DNA of 64,000 bases from Okapia johnstoni (Eukaryota; Chordata; Mammalia; Artiodactyla; Giraffidae). The first letter of the stretch is position 1; the number at the start of each line of letters is the position of its first letter. The notes beneath the pieces were generated by a model, which was not told the origin of the DNA, did not search any database, and was given only the letters and a program-made list of their open reading frames with translations. The stretch is taken from positions 122,786,501-122,850,500 of the forward strand of contig CM044308.1 in the NCBI GenBank assembly GCA_024291935.2, in the 5' to 3' direction. Positions 43,641 to 54,649 of this stretch are shown here, in pieces. The position numbers were made by a program, and so were the translations under genes.

Positions 43641-45509
43641 GTGAGTCCTACCAGGGCTCAGGCTGGATGGAGATTCTTATGTGTCTGGGAGTGGGAGTGG
43701 CATGGAGGTAGCAGATGCTAAAGCACTGATTCCTCACCCTTGCTCTAGACGATGAGGAGTGGGGCCGCCTGAGATTGTGAAGGGGAAGAAATTCATCAGG
43801 AATAGCCTTGCACTCCCTGCAGTAGGGTTGATAACTGAGGGTCTCTGGTGTAGCATCCTGTAGGGAAAGAGACCACAGATAATCATGTTTGTAGTAGCCA
43901 AAGCCACCAGTATTATGGGAATATGAAGAGTTCCCATGAAGATACCTATGATAGTCATAAAGTTTTCTTTCAAAGTGCATTGACAGAGTAATGAATGCTG
44001 GGTTTCATAATTGTGAAAATAAGTTAGTTTGTGAATCTGTTTTTTCTCCCCCTAGGAGTTGTTAAATTGAAGAAAGCTTTCAGAGCTTCTGACTTCTTTA
44101 TGTTCCTTTGTTTTTACTGAAGCAGTTATCCTTGATCAAAGATTAATTAGTTACAGTAAAAATCTGTGGGTTTTGATAATTACAAATAACTTGCAGTATA
44201 CAAGGCTGTCTTTTTATTGGACTCACATTAAGATATGCTTTTCATTTCACATAAAAGTTTTCTGGCCAGGCATTTTGAGCACAGATGCTATTTGGCAGAC
44301 ATCAACACATTGTATCAAACCTTCAAGTCCTTTGTTAGAGCTTTTGGCGCTCTACTGTTGCACTGCATTTGAACCTGTTAATACCTGTGATAATTTCTCA
44401 TCCATTTCAAATTATGCCTACTAAAATCTGGCCTGTCAACTACCAAACTGAGTTATGATTTTTAAAGGAGTTGAGACTTTTCAGAATTTTTGCAGAATAA
44501 AAATTATGCATTCATAATAGGACCTGCAATTCTTTGAACTAAACTCCATAGCAGTGACTTGTAGGAATCGCTGTGATGTAGTCATCTCTTTATAGAAGTT
44601 CCCTTTTAGTGGCTCCCTGAGAATTCTTAGGCTACTAACCCTTTTATCCCTCACCAAAGACTCCGTGAAAAACAACCAGAGCAAAAGAGAAAAGATTTCT
44701 GTTTTTAATGCCTAATTCATATCCATTCCTGTATCCATCAAATATTGTGTATGACATCTCTGCAGTACATTATTTTTTCTGAGAAATGTTATACTCAGTG
44801 AAGCAATATTCTATTTTCAATTTCTGGGAAAGTGTAATTAAAATAATGTGCATATATGTTGAAGGGCAAAGGAAGGTATTGTGCAATATAGATGAAATAG
44901 CCATTGGTTTGTTTTACATTCTATGCATTTTTAATGAGCAAATTCCCATTTACAGGAATTAAATGTTCCAGATACTGATTTCAGAAGGATAATATATAAT
45001 ACGGAAATAAAATTTGGTAGCATTATGTGATGATGTGTAATTCAATATAGCAAGAACCCTGGAAGGTGAAAAATGATGCTATTCCCGTCAAAATATTTCA
45101 TAAAATCAGATTAATTCCCTGAACTACATTATAATAAAATTGAAACGATGTTACATGATTTAAAGTCTTGTAAATCTGATTTTTAAAAGTGATTTTCATG
45201 TAAAAACAGGGATCCTAGCCCCTTTTGACTCAATCCTGTATATATTCTATGACATCTGAAAAATCTACAAAAGAAGCATTATAAAATAGATGTGTCACCA
45301 GGTTTGCTCTTGCTTCTCTCCTGTGGTTGTGAAATACTCATGTAACTTACAGAAGTGGATCTGGCTTAGATCCCAGTCACTCATAGGTTTTGTCACAAAG
45401 TAAAATGCTGTACTTGTTCCTATTCATTTTTAGAGAGCAAAGATTCACCTGGTAGATTTGTACTAATTCTTTCAGAGAAGCATTAGAAGATAAAGCTTTA
45501 CTGGGGGCC
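43641..45509. other. Unassigned; minus-strand overlapping ORFs at 43648-43980
   Basis: Two overlapping minus frames (110 and 79 codons) share a start region near 43970-43980. The shorter begins with a hydrophobic stretch (FMTIIGIFMGTLHIPIILVA). I recognise no family and see no convincing splice sites, so I do not call a gene. The rest of the interval is featureless. Confidence 0.35.
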
Positions 45510-45735
45510 CCTACCATCCAAGTACTGTTCTAAGTGCTTTCACATGCCCCGTTATTGCAAACTCACAGGACCCAGTGAGGAAATGTCACTTTTACCCATA
45601 CTTTTGCAACAGGGGAAAATTAAGCTCAGTAAGACTTTAGTTGCTTGCAAGAGATTATACAGTATTGTAATGGAGAGAGCCAAGTTTCAAACTCAGAAAT
45701 CAAAGGGCCTACTCTAACTTCTGGACCACTTTCCT
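45510..45735 (-). mobile_element. MIR SINE, antisense
   Basis: gtactgttctaagtgctttc, caggggaaaattaagctcag and ctactctaacttctggacca fit the reverse complement of a MIR. Confidence 0.65.
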
Positions 45736-46209
45736 TAAAATAAGATGTCCAGAAAGGATGCAAATGGCCAGAGTGAGAGGACTGACTTCTGTGAATCATT
45801 CTAAACTTGATTTCTGAAACCCTGACGTGTCCCAAAGTGACCCAGGAGGAGCCTGGTCCTGGGTTATTTCTGTCTTATAATATTTTCTCTTTGAGAGTTG
45901 GTCCTGAAGGTTGAGATTATGTTAAGGTAAAAAGAGAACTGTTTGAATGATGCAAAGAGAAGCTTTTGCTGTTAAAATAGGTAACATCTGTTTCCTGGCT
46001 ACAATTCATTTTACAGTGACACAAAATGCTGCTTCAGAGACCACAATGCATTTTCATTAGAAAACAGAAACTCCTGGTCACCTTTTCTCTAAGTGACTTC
46101 TGTATGGGAAGCTGAACTCAGTCTGGAGCAGTTAGAAATGGTTGCCAGAGCAGATCCTTTTAAAGGAAGAGATATTTAGAAATCAAGGACTAAAGATAAA
46201 TACAATTGA
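45736..46209. other. Unassigned, no gene seen
   Basis: No recognisable repeat or coding signal. Confidence 0.4.
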
Positions 46210-46212
46210 AAT

Positions 46213-47282
46213 TCAGTTCAGTTCAGTTCAGTTGCTCAGTCGTGTCCAACTCTTTGCGACCCCATGAATCCCAGCACACCAGGCCTCCCTGTCCATCACC
46301 AACTCATCGAGTCGGTGATGCTGTCCAGACATCCCATCCTCTGTCGTCCCTTTCTCTTCCTGTCCCCAATCCTTCTCAGCATTAGGGTCTTTTCAAATTG
46401 AGTCAGCTCTTTGCATGAGGTGGCCAAAGTATTGGAGTTTCAGCTTCAACATCAGTCCTTCCAATGAACACCCAGGATTGATCTCCTTTAGGATGGACTG
46501 GTTGGATCTCCTTGCAGTCCAAGGGACTCTCAAGAGTCTTCTCCAACACCACAGTTCAAAAGCATCAATTCTTCGGCGCTTAGCTTTCTTCACTGTCCAA
46601 CTCTCACATCCATACATGACTACTGGAAAAACCATAGCCTTGACTAAATGGACCTTTGTTGGCAACGTAATGTCTCTGTTTTTAAATATGCTATCTAGGT
46701 TGGTCATAACTTTCCTTCCAAGGAATAAGCGTCTTTTAATTTCATGGCTGCAATCACCATCTACAGTGATTTTGGAGCCCAAAAAATAAAGTCTGACACT
46801 GTTTCCACTGTTTCCCCATCTGTTTCCCATGAAGTGATGGGACCAGATGCCATCATCTTAGTTTTCTGAATGTTGAGCTTTAGGCCAACATTTTCACTTT
46901 CCTCTTTCACTTTCATCAAGAGGCTCTTTAGTTCTTCTTCACTTTCTGCCATAAGGGTGGTGTCATCTGCACATCTGAGGTTATTGATATTTCTCCTGGC
47001 AATCTTGATTCCAGCTTGTGCTTCTTCCAGCCCAGCATTTCTCATGATGTACTCTGCATAGAAGTTAAATAAGCAATATATAGCCTTGACGTACTCCTTT
47101 TCCTATTTGGAACCAGTCTGTTGTTCCATGTCCAGTTCTAACTGTTGCTTTCTGACCTGCATACAGGTTTCTCAAGAGACAGGTCACATGATCTAGTATT
47201 CCCATCTCTTTAAGAATTTTCCACAATTTATTGTGATCCACACAGTCAAAGGCTTTGGCATAGTCAATTAGAGCAAAGCAAA
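46213..47282 (-). mobile_element. BovB, 5'-truncated, antisense
   Basis: Starts with four tail repeats (cagttcagttcagttcagtt) and ends in the RT segment gtcaaaggctttggcatagt. A 10-20 bp block is missing near 47074-47082 compared with the copy at 14.1 kb, where gcagggtgacaatatacag is present. Confidence 0.96.
46393..47045 (-). pseudogene. BovB RT remnant, two frames
   Basis: The first frame (46761-47045, minus) carries RCADDTTLMAE: the YADD tyrosine is cysteine at 46962-46973, with both aspartates kept. The second (46393-46830) continues with YFLGSKITVDGDCSHEIK, VMYGCESWTVKKAKRR and WCWRRLLRVPWTARRSNQS. A frameshift near 46,770-46,790 separates them. The codon that is TGA in two other copies is CAA here. 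Confidence 0.92.
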
Positions 47283-48174
47283 TGAAAACCCCAGCTGAAC
47301 CCAGAAGACGCCTCCTGACCCCTCAAAAGCACCCACATTTTTTTCTCACTTCTGTTAAGAAAATCATAAATCATGGAAATATGAAGTTTATTTCTACACT
47401 GCCAGCTATGACAGCCTGTCAAAATATTCAAGATACAATGATATGGTTTTTATTTTTAACAGTTTTTTGTCATAAAAATAAGTCTTGCTTAATAATGATC
47501 TAATGATATGATAGTATATGAAGGATGCAGTGAAAATGAGAAATTAGTACCTATCCCCAGAGGTAACCTTGCCTTCCGTATCCCTTCTAAGCACATATAA
47601 ACACAAATATTTACTTATATAAATAGTATGTTCTATCTTATTCTTTAATCTACTTTTAAAAATAACAATATACTTTCATATTAAAGAGTTAGCCCCTAAA
47701 ATTTTTTACTGGTTTATACTAAGCCAGAATTATTTTAGACAGATGCCATAGAGCTCTACATGGAATAATTTGAGAGAGATTGGGGACTAAATTGGTGTGT
47801 TGGTTTTTAACTAAACATCAGTGGCTTTAAGAAAAAGTGAAAAGGTAACAACACTGATGCATTAAGACTTCTTCTATTACATCACATTTAGACCATCAAA
47901 AAATTATTAAAGATCACAGTAAGCTATTAATAGTTTTCCAGATAACTAAATTTGTTAATGTGTTTACCTTTAAAAAAATTGTTGAAAAACAACTTCCCCA
48001 AAGATGGAAGTGAAAAAGGGGAGTCAAAGCATTCCATGCATAGAAAGTTTTGTTTTTTTTTTTTTTTAATGTTGTTGTTGTTATCTCTACCAAAAATGTG
48101 TGTGTGTGTACATGTTTGAGAGAGAGACACAGACAGAAACATAGAGAAGGGAGACAGAAAGATTGAGTCTGATG
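47283..48174. other. Unassigned, with poly-T and GTT tracts
   Basis: T-run at 48053-48067 followed by a short GTT tract; a (TG)n and gagagag patch near 48,100-48,125. No coding signal. Confidence 0.4.
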
Positions 48175-48600
48175 TAGGTGTGATAAATTAAATTTCTGGC
48201 CCTAATTCTTCACTCTCTCGTAGTAATATTCTACATCAAAATCTTCTCCAGGCTCTCATCGTGGGAAGAGTGTACCTCCCACCCTTTGATGCTTGGCTTG
48301 GCTATTGACTTGCTTTGGCCAATGGGATGTCAGTCTATATGATTTGAGGAAAACCTTGAAATGTTCTTGTAAGACTGTGTTTTCTCTCTTGAGCTTCTCC
48401 CATGTCTGTGAGTACAGGGCTGAAATGCATAGAGCAGACCTGAACCTGTACTGTAGCCTGGAGGCACACTCAGCTGTACTCAGCCTAGATCAGCTGAACC
48501 TAGCCAACCTGTACTTGTTTATGTTGTAAGCCACTGAGTTTGGGAGGTTGATTGTTATACAGCATTGTTGTTGCAATTGCTGACTTATTGGTAATTATAA
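48175..48600 (+). mobile_element. MaLR-type LTR (MLT1-like)
   Basis: gtgataaattaaatttctgg, ttctccaggctctcatcgtg, gacttgctttggccaatggg, gaacctgtactgtagcctgg and ttgtaagccactgagtttgg occur in LTR order, with the terminal segment near ttgttatacagcattgttg. Subfamily uncertain. No retroviral ORF. Confidence 0.65.
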
Positions 48601-48722
48601 CTGACCCAAAATAAGAACTTGTCTCAGCTTTAAGCCCTGAAGAACTGCTCTTTTGGACTCTGCTGAGCTATTTATCATGACCTGAAAGCCACACTAAGAT
48701 TCCATCATTTAGTTATACTTTT

Positions 48723-48915
48723 CCAATATGGTAGCTACTAACCACATGTGACTGTTTACCTTTAAATTAAATGAAATCAAATTAAAAATTCTGTTCCTTA
48801 GCTATAGTAACCACATTTCAAATACTTAATAGCCACATGTGGCTAATGGCCACCATACTGGACAGCTCAGATACACAGCACATTCTCCTTGAAGACAGTT
48901 TTCTATTGGACAGCA
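48723..48915. mobile_element. hAT-type non-autonomous DNA transposon
   Basis: A 28-bp imperfect inverted repeat lies at 48723-48750 and 48834-48861 (ccaatatggtagctactaac and gctaatggccaccatactgg on its two arms). An A+T-rich centre and the outer piece with tctattggacagcattgac follow. This matches a known Charlie-type family whose name I do not assign. Confidence 0.75.
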
Positions 48916-49385
48916 TTGACTTCAGGCAAGAGGACCCATTCATTAGTCATCTTCTATAGTCTAAAGGCTGAAGCCATTTGGTATTGGGCCCAAAATTTTG
49001 TAGGCCCTTGTTTCGAAAAGAAAAAGCCCCAAAGAAGGGGCAATTATAAATCATGGGATCTACAAATCTCTACTTTAATTGATTGGAAATTTAACATATA
49101 CCATTTTACCTATTTTATCTGTTGTTCAACCAAGCTTATTCTTACAGATTAGAAAGATAGAAATTAAGATATTGTGGCAAAGAAGGCAGATGAAACCTTA
49201 GTTACTATAATTGCCAATCAACTAAGGCTATGTGGGATTATGTACCTTCAGTAATAAAAATTGGCAAAGGCTATCTCAATTTTAATTCTGTTATTCTGAA
49301 CCTAATATGTTTACTTTGGAGTTCAATTAGGTCTTGACTTGCTAGTTTTCATTTGCATAAGGGACTGAAGAGCTTCTTAAAGAAA
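48916..49385. other. Unassigned, no gene seen
   Basis: The 87-codon ORF at 48889-49152 has no domain. Confidence 0.4.
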
Positions 49386-49398
49386 TACTGTCCATGTG

Positions 49399-49649
49399 CT
49401 GCTGCTGCTGCTGCTGCTAAGTCTCTTCAGTTGTGTCTGACTCTGTGCGACCCCATAGACGGCAGCCCACCAGGCTCTGCCGTCCCTGGGATCCTCCAGG
49501 CAAGAACACTGGAGTGGGTTACCATTTACTTCTCCAATGCATGAAAGTGAAAAGTGAAAGTGAAGTCGCTCAGTCATGTCCGACTCTTCACGACCCCATG
49601 GACTGCAGCCTACCAGGCTTCTCCATCCATGGGATTTTCCAGGCAAGAG
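49399..49649 (-). mobile_element. BOVA2 SINE
   Basis: Tail seen as six gct units, then two Bov-A monomers joined by aaagtgaaaagtgaaagtga. A perfect 13-bp TSD, tactgtccatgtg, lies at 49386-49398 and 49650-49662. A young insertion. Confidence 0.97.
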
Positions 49650-49748
49650 TACTGTCCATGTGGGTATATCTTAACAGTGTAACACCAAAAGCAGAGGGAC
49701 CAAAGCTGCCATTCTTCTTTTGTATAGCCTATCCTGTGCATTTGGTTC

Positions 49749-49964
49749 TTGGGCTTCTGCAGTGGTTCAGATGGTAAAGAATCCACCTGCAATGCGGGAG
49801 ACCTGGGTTCAATCCCTGGGTTGGGAAGATCCCCTGGAGGAGGGCATGACAACCCATTTCAGTATTCTTGCCTGGAGAATCCCTATGAACAGAGGAGACT
49901 GGCGGGCTACAGTCCATGGGGTCACAAAGAGTCAGACATGACTGAGTGACTAAGCACAGTACAC
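49749..49964 (+). mobile_element. Bov-tA SINE with 18-bp TSD
   Basis: gggcttctgcagtggttcag to gagtcagacatgactgagtg, tail cagtacac. A perfect 18-bp TSD, atcctgtgcatttggttc, lies at 49731-49748 and 49965-49982. It faces the BOVA2 at 49.4 kb. Confidence 0.97.
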
Positions 49965-50137
49965 ATCCTGTGCATTTGGTTCCTGAGAGTGATAGTGCAG
50001 TGGGAAAAAAGGAACAACAGCCCTTTCATTAAACAGAAGACATAGCTGTACTCAGAATAGGAGTTGGAAGCAAGAAATAAAACTGCATATATTCAGTGGT
50101 AAATACATAGCTTATTTTTAAATACTCATGAGCTATA

Positions 50138-50355
50138 CACTCTCCTTGATGACTCAGCAGTAAAGAATCCCCCTGCAATGCAGGAGACACAGGAGATGCG
50201 GGTTCGATGTTTCGGTCAGGAAGATTCCCTGGAGGGTGAAATGGCAACCCACTCCAGTATTCTTGCCCGAGAAATCCCATGAACAGAGGAGCCTGGCAGG
50301 CTACAGTCCATGGGGTCGCAAAGAGTCAAACACAACTGAACACACAGGCACACAG
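50138..50355 (+). mobile_element. Bov-tA SINE
   Basis: ctccttgatgactcagcagt, gggttcgatgtttcggtcag, body to gagtcaaacacaactgaaca, tail cacaggcacacag. The head contains an extra gagacacag-like block. Confidence 0.93.
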
Positions 50356-50439
50356 AGATATATACTGTGGGCTTCTAGAAATAATGTTGGAAGGTAGTGC
50401 ACAAGGTTGAGATTTCACACGAGGTTTGCAGATTGCAGC

Positions 50440-51011
50440 TTTCTAAGATGGCCTCACTAATATCTCCTGCCTTCATTCTCCACTAGAAATATGCCACTTC
50501 CTATCAAGAGGTGAATCTGGGTCCCCTCCCCTTGAGCTTGAACAGGCCAGTAGGATATAACATAAGTGAAACTGTGCTACTTCCCAAGCTCAGTCGTAAA
50601 GATATCGTGCTCTTCCGCCTTGTTCTTCTCCCTTGTTTTCTTGGTTTGCTTGATCTCACAACCATCTTGCATCCCGCTGTGAAGAAGCCCAGGCAGCCTG
50701 TGGAGAGACACATGTGGGAAGGGAATGAGTTCCCAAGCCTGCAGCCTCACCTGAGCTCCCAGCCAACTTCCCAGTTAACAGCTACTACTTATTCACCCAT
50801 GAGAGTGAGCCATCTGGAGAGTAAACTCCCGCCCTGCCCCGCACCCCTGGCCAAAAGAAGCACTACGTTTATGGTGTGTAGAACTGAGACAAAAACTGCC
50901 CCTACTGCATCCTGGCCAAATTGTAGGTTCAGAAGCAAACTAAATGATTATTGTTATTTAGATCACTACATTTTCAGGTGGTTTATTATGTGGTAATAGA
51001 TAACTGATACA
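50440..51011 (+). mobile_element. MLT1 (MaLR) LTR
   Basis: ctaagatggcctcactaata, ctgtgaagaagcccaggcag, gagagtgagccatctggaga and the end gtaatagataactgataca follow MLT1 LTR order. The 161-codon ORF at 50511-50996 is inside the LTR and is not a gene. Confidence 0.75.
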
Positions 51012-51493
51012 GATATACTTTTGCTGCCATATGAAACTGAGTGGCTTATGACAACACAAATCTGTTACCTTACACTGTTCTGTAGGTTAGAAATTCAACG
51101 TGAGTCTCATGGCTAAAATCAGGATGGTGGCAGGATTGGGTTCCTGTCTGGAATCTCAAGTGGAGAATCCATTCTCTTGCTTTTTCCAGCTTCTAGAGGC
51201 TACCTGCATCCCTTGGTTCATGTTCCCCTTTCTCCACCTTGAAAACCAGAAATTGGGTGGAGTCCTTCTCTCATAACATCACCTGACCCTTTCTTCTGCC
51301 TCTCTCTCTCCCACTTTTAAAGACCCTTGTGATTACAATGGGCTCACCCAGATAATCCAAAATAATCTCCCTATTTTCAAGGTGGATCAGCTGATTAGCA
51401 GCCTTAATTCCACTACAACCTGAAATCTCCTTCATCCTCTAACCCAGCATTTCACAGGTTCCAGAGTTTAGAGTGTGAGCATCTTTGGGAGGC
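51012..51493 (-). mobile_element. MLT1 (MaLR) LTR of another subfamily, antisense
   Basis: ttgctgccatatgaaactga, ttttccagcttctagaggct, acccttgtgattacaatggg, cacccagataatccaaaata and the end ggaggctgttactctgctac correspond to a reverse-complement MLT1 LTR. It abuts the plus-strand LTR at 51011. Confidence 0.72.
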
Positions 51494-52082
51494 TGTTACT
51501 CTGCTACCACAACAAGTATGGACGTGAACCAATGAAATCTGAATTATAGTTTTAAAATAGTAGTTACATTGGTTAAAATTACTTCTAGATATCAGCTGAG
51601 CACCCCATCTGTTGAGACTTAAGTGCATTTGGTTCAAACATCACATTTAGTGAAAGTCTTCACATTCTTCCCAATGATGCCAGGAACTCTGGTGGAGAGA
51701 GGATGGCTTACATTGTTCTTAGTCACCTTTATTTTTATACTCCCACATCTCCTAAATTTGTTAAGTTTGTGAATCTTCTCACCATCCCACACGCAGTGTC
51801 CTTGCTCTGTACTGTATCTTAGATATAATATCCCTCCTTTCCTGGATTGCCACAAAAAAGCAAATCAAATCAAACCAAATATGATAAACAATAAATCACA
51901 TAGAAAGATTTTGAAACATAATTTTTTTTTAATATAAAAGTGTGAGGAGATGGAAAGGGTGCCCATCACAAGAGAAATTTAAAGTGATACTTCAGACATT
52001 TTGGTCAATGAGAGTTCTGCCAACTCGAGGTCCCCCTCCCCCCATGGCACAGCTCCCTCTTCTGGAGGAAAACAAAACAACA
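51494..52082. other. Unassigned, no gene seen
   Basis: A T-run lies at 51923-51932. No recognisable repeat or coding signal. Confidence 0.4.
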
Positions 52083-52336
52083 TGCTGCTAAGTCGCTTCA
52101 GTCGTGTCCGACTCTGTGCGCGGATCCCATAGACGTCAGCCCACCAGGCTCCCCCGTCCCTGGGATTCTCCAGGCAAGAACACTGGAGTGGGTTGCCATT
52201 TCCTTCTCCAATGCATGAAAGTGAAAAGTGAAAGTGAAGTTGCTCAGTCGTGTCCAACTCTTAGCAACCCCATGGACTGCAGCCCGCCAGGCTCCTCTGT
52301 CCATGGGATATTCCAGGCAAGAGTACTGGAGTGGGG
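52083..52336 (-). mobile_element. BOVA2 SINE, short tail
   Basis: Dimer from tgctgctaagtcgcttcagt to agagtactggagtggggt. The tail is reduced to about two units. A gcggatccc change sits at 52120-52128, where other copies have gcgacccc. Confidence 0.94.
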
Positions 52337-52601
52337 TCATCTGAATTGATTCATGCAGAACGGGGCAACTCCCTGCAGCCACCGACCTAAGCTAGATTCA
52401 AGACTCCCATTATATACACAAAATTCATTGCGGTGCCCCACTCTCATGTCTCCTTCCCTCATCAATATCTTTGAGAAAAAGAGAGAGAAATAGGGATTTA
52501 TATCCAGAGTAATAGAAACAATATCACTACTTCCCTCTAACCTCTTAGAAGGCAGCAAAGGTTACTGTCTGTTTTGCCTTAAAATATATGTTCTCCTCCA
52601 T

Positions 52602-52993
52602 TCAGTTCAGTCAGTTCAGTTCAGTCCCTCTGTCATGTCCGACTCTTTGTGACCCCATGAGCTGCAGCACATCAGGCCTCCCTGTCCATCACCAGCTCCC
52701 AGAGTTTACTCAGACTCATGTCCATTGAGTCAGTGATGCCATCCAACCATCTCATCCTCTGTCATCCCCTTATCCTCCTGCCTTCAATCTTTCCCAGCCT
52801 CAGGGTCTTTTCCAGTGAGTCAGCTCTTCGCATCAGGTGGCCAAAGTATTGGAGTTTCGGCTTCAACATCAGTCCTTCTAATGAATGCTCAGGACTGATT
52901 TCCTTTAGGATGGACTGGATGGATCTCCTTGCAGTCCAAGGGACTCTCAAGAGTCTTCTCCATCACCACAGTTCAAACGCATCAATTCTTCTT
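52602..52993 (-). mobile_element. BovB 3' end, antisense
   Basis: From the tail (cagttcagttcagtccctct) to caccacagttcaaacgcatc. An 8-bp TSD, cattcagt, lies at 52599-52606 and 52994-53001. A 62-codon minus frame keeps HLMRRADSLEKTL; the arginine codon that decays elsewhere is still CGA (52828-52830). Confidence 0.94.
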
Positions 52994-53001
52994 CATTCAG
53001 T

Positions 53002-53744
53002 AATATGAACCTTAAGAAAATATTTATGTAACACTGATGTGTAGTAAATTCTGTGAATTCAGGGACCTCAGGATAAATGTTTTTCTGGTTTTTTTCCTCT
53101 TGATCATCTCCTACCCTTCAGTGACTTGGAGACCACAAAGCAGTAGCAAGTAAGGAGGCTGCTCATCAACACAACAAAGTATGTGGTAATGTGGGTTTGA
53201 GAAACAAAAGGAGACGTTCTTGCCAGTAGCTGGCTTCAGCCCAGAGCTGCGTGGTACCACTGGCAGGAAGGCTAACAAGCCCAGATGTAACCCAGAGTCT
53301 GCAGGAGCTCTTCAGACTTTCCAAGGAAAATTAAAAACTCATAGCCAGATAATACATTCTGAGCTCTGTGCCCCTTGGACTTCTGCTGAATTTTGGATAC
53401 GATGAGAAAGTGAGGGAAAGAAGGGTGACCAGGGAAAGAAACTAGCCTTTCACAGAGGCCACAAGTAGAATAGGAACTGTTCTTGTAACTGGTGCCTGAG
53501 GGCTCCGAGAGTCCCAGGCGGTTGGCATATGTGAAAATTCTGTTAATATTTATTTAGGAAGATGTATTCAGCTTTGATAGCAAATTTTAGTGAGGCAGAG
53601 TTATGAATAATTTGAAAATTTTAGACTATAGCCTCCAATAGTATAAAAAGTGTAGTGATGCTTGCACATGAGGTCGCAGCTGGGAACAGCTGGAGGAGTC
53701 CACTTGGGGGTTGGGGGTGAGCCTGGGCTGAGGAGGGGCCTGAA
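53002..53744. other. Unassigned, no gene seen
   Basis: No recognisable repeat. A G-rich patch (gggggttgggggtgagcctg) lies near 53,705-53,725. Confidence 0.4.
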
Positions 53745-53920
53745 CTGACCTGAAATCCGAGCTCTGTCACCCACTAGGGTTCAGTTACCTCATTTGTGAA
53801 GTGAGACAAATATATCAACTGCTTCTACTTCTGAGAATTAAATACATTTATATATGAAGATCACTTATCATAATACAGTATGTGACCCACAGCACATGCT
53901 CCGTAATGGTCTATGTAAGT
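53745..53920 (+). mobile_element. MIR SINE, diverged
   Basis: gaaatccgagctctgtcacc, agttacctcatttgtgaagt and a poorly kept 3' end near cacagcacatgctccgtaat. Confidence 0.6.
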
Positions 53921-54649
53921 CTATGTAAGTAAGTAAGTAAAGTGGATTTTCCACCCAGGAGAGGTGATCCTGCAAGGAAAAACGTTTTGCTTATTAGAAT
54001 AAAGGGAACTAGGGCTTTCCAGCTAGGGCTTATGTACCTCTAAAGAAAATAGTTTTGTCCCAGGTGTAAATGGTAGACTTAAAATTCAAGCAAAAGGACT
54101 TTACTTGCTCTCACTTCAAAAGAACTGTAAATACTAAACCAAAACACTTTTATTTTTAATTCCAGAATTAAGTATAGGAATGAAACAATAAAAATCACCT
54201 GAAGAATCTTTATGACTGTAACTTGCTCATGACTTATATATTCAAGATTCCTAGAATAGACCCAGTGGGGTTTTAAGACAGAGAATTTTAAAATTGCAAG
54301 CAGCCGAAGAGAACATCTAATTTAAAACTTGTTTGCTGGCAGAGATGCAGTGGCTCTTCAGCAGTGAAACTTCCAGCTGTGCTCCAAAGCAACCCACGGG
54401 GCGGCAAAGCCCCTGAGGAAGTTTGTCAGGACCTAGCCCTGCCTGCCTCTTAAAACTATGCAAAACTTTGTCTGTGGGTCCTTCTCAGCAGATTGTAGAC
54501 CAGCCTCCTGGGCATTAATGTCCAAAATAAAATGCATGTATCTAATGCAATCCAGATATCATTTCATTGGCGTTCCAGCAGGTGCAGCTCTCTGTTGCCC
54601 ATTAGTTTTGAAAAGTTGGGAATACTTTGCTGATGTTCAATGTTTATTT
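53921..54649. other. Unassigned, with a short (GTAA)n
   Basis: A small gtaagtaagtaagtaa tract lies at 53925-53940. No coding signal. Confidence 0.4.

Noticed and set aside
49353..49941. Cluster of 60-114-codon ORFs on both strands
   Set aside because: All are frames through the BOVA2 at 49.4 kb and the Bov-tA at 49.75 kb.
50511..50996. 161-codon plus ORF
   Set aside because: It lies wholly inside an MLT1 LTR and has no domain.
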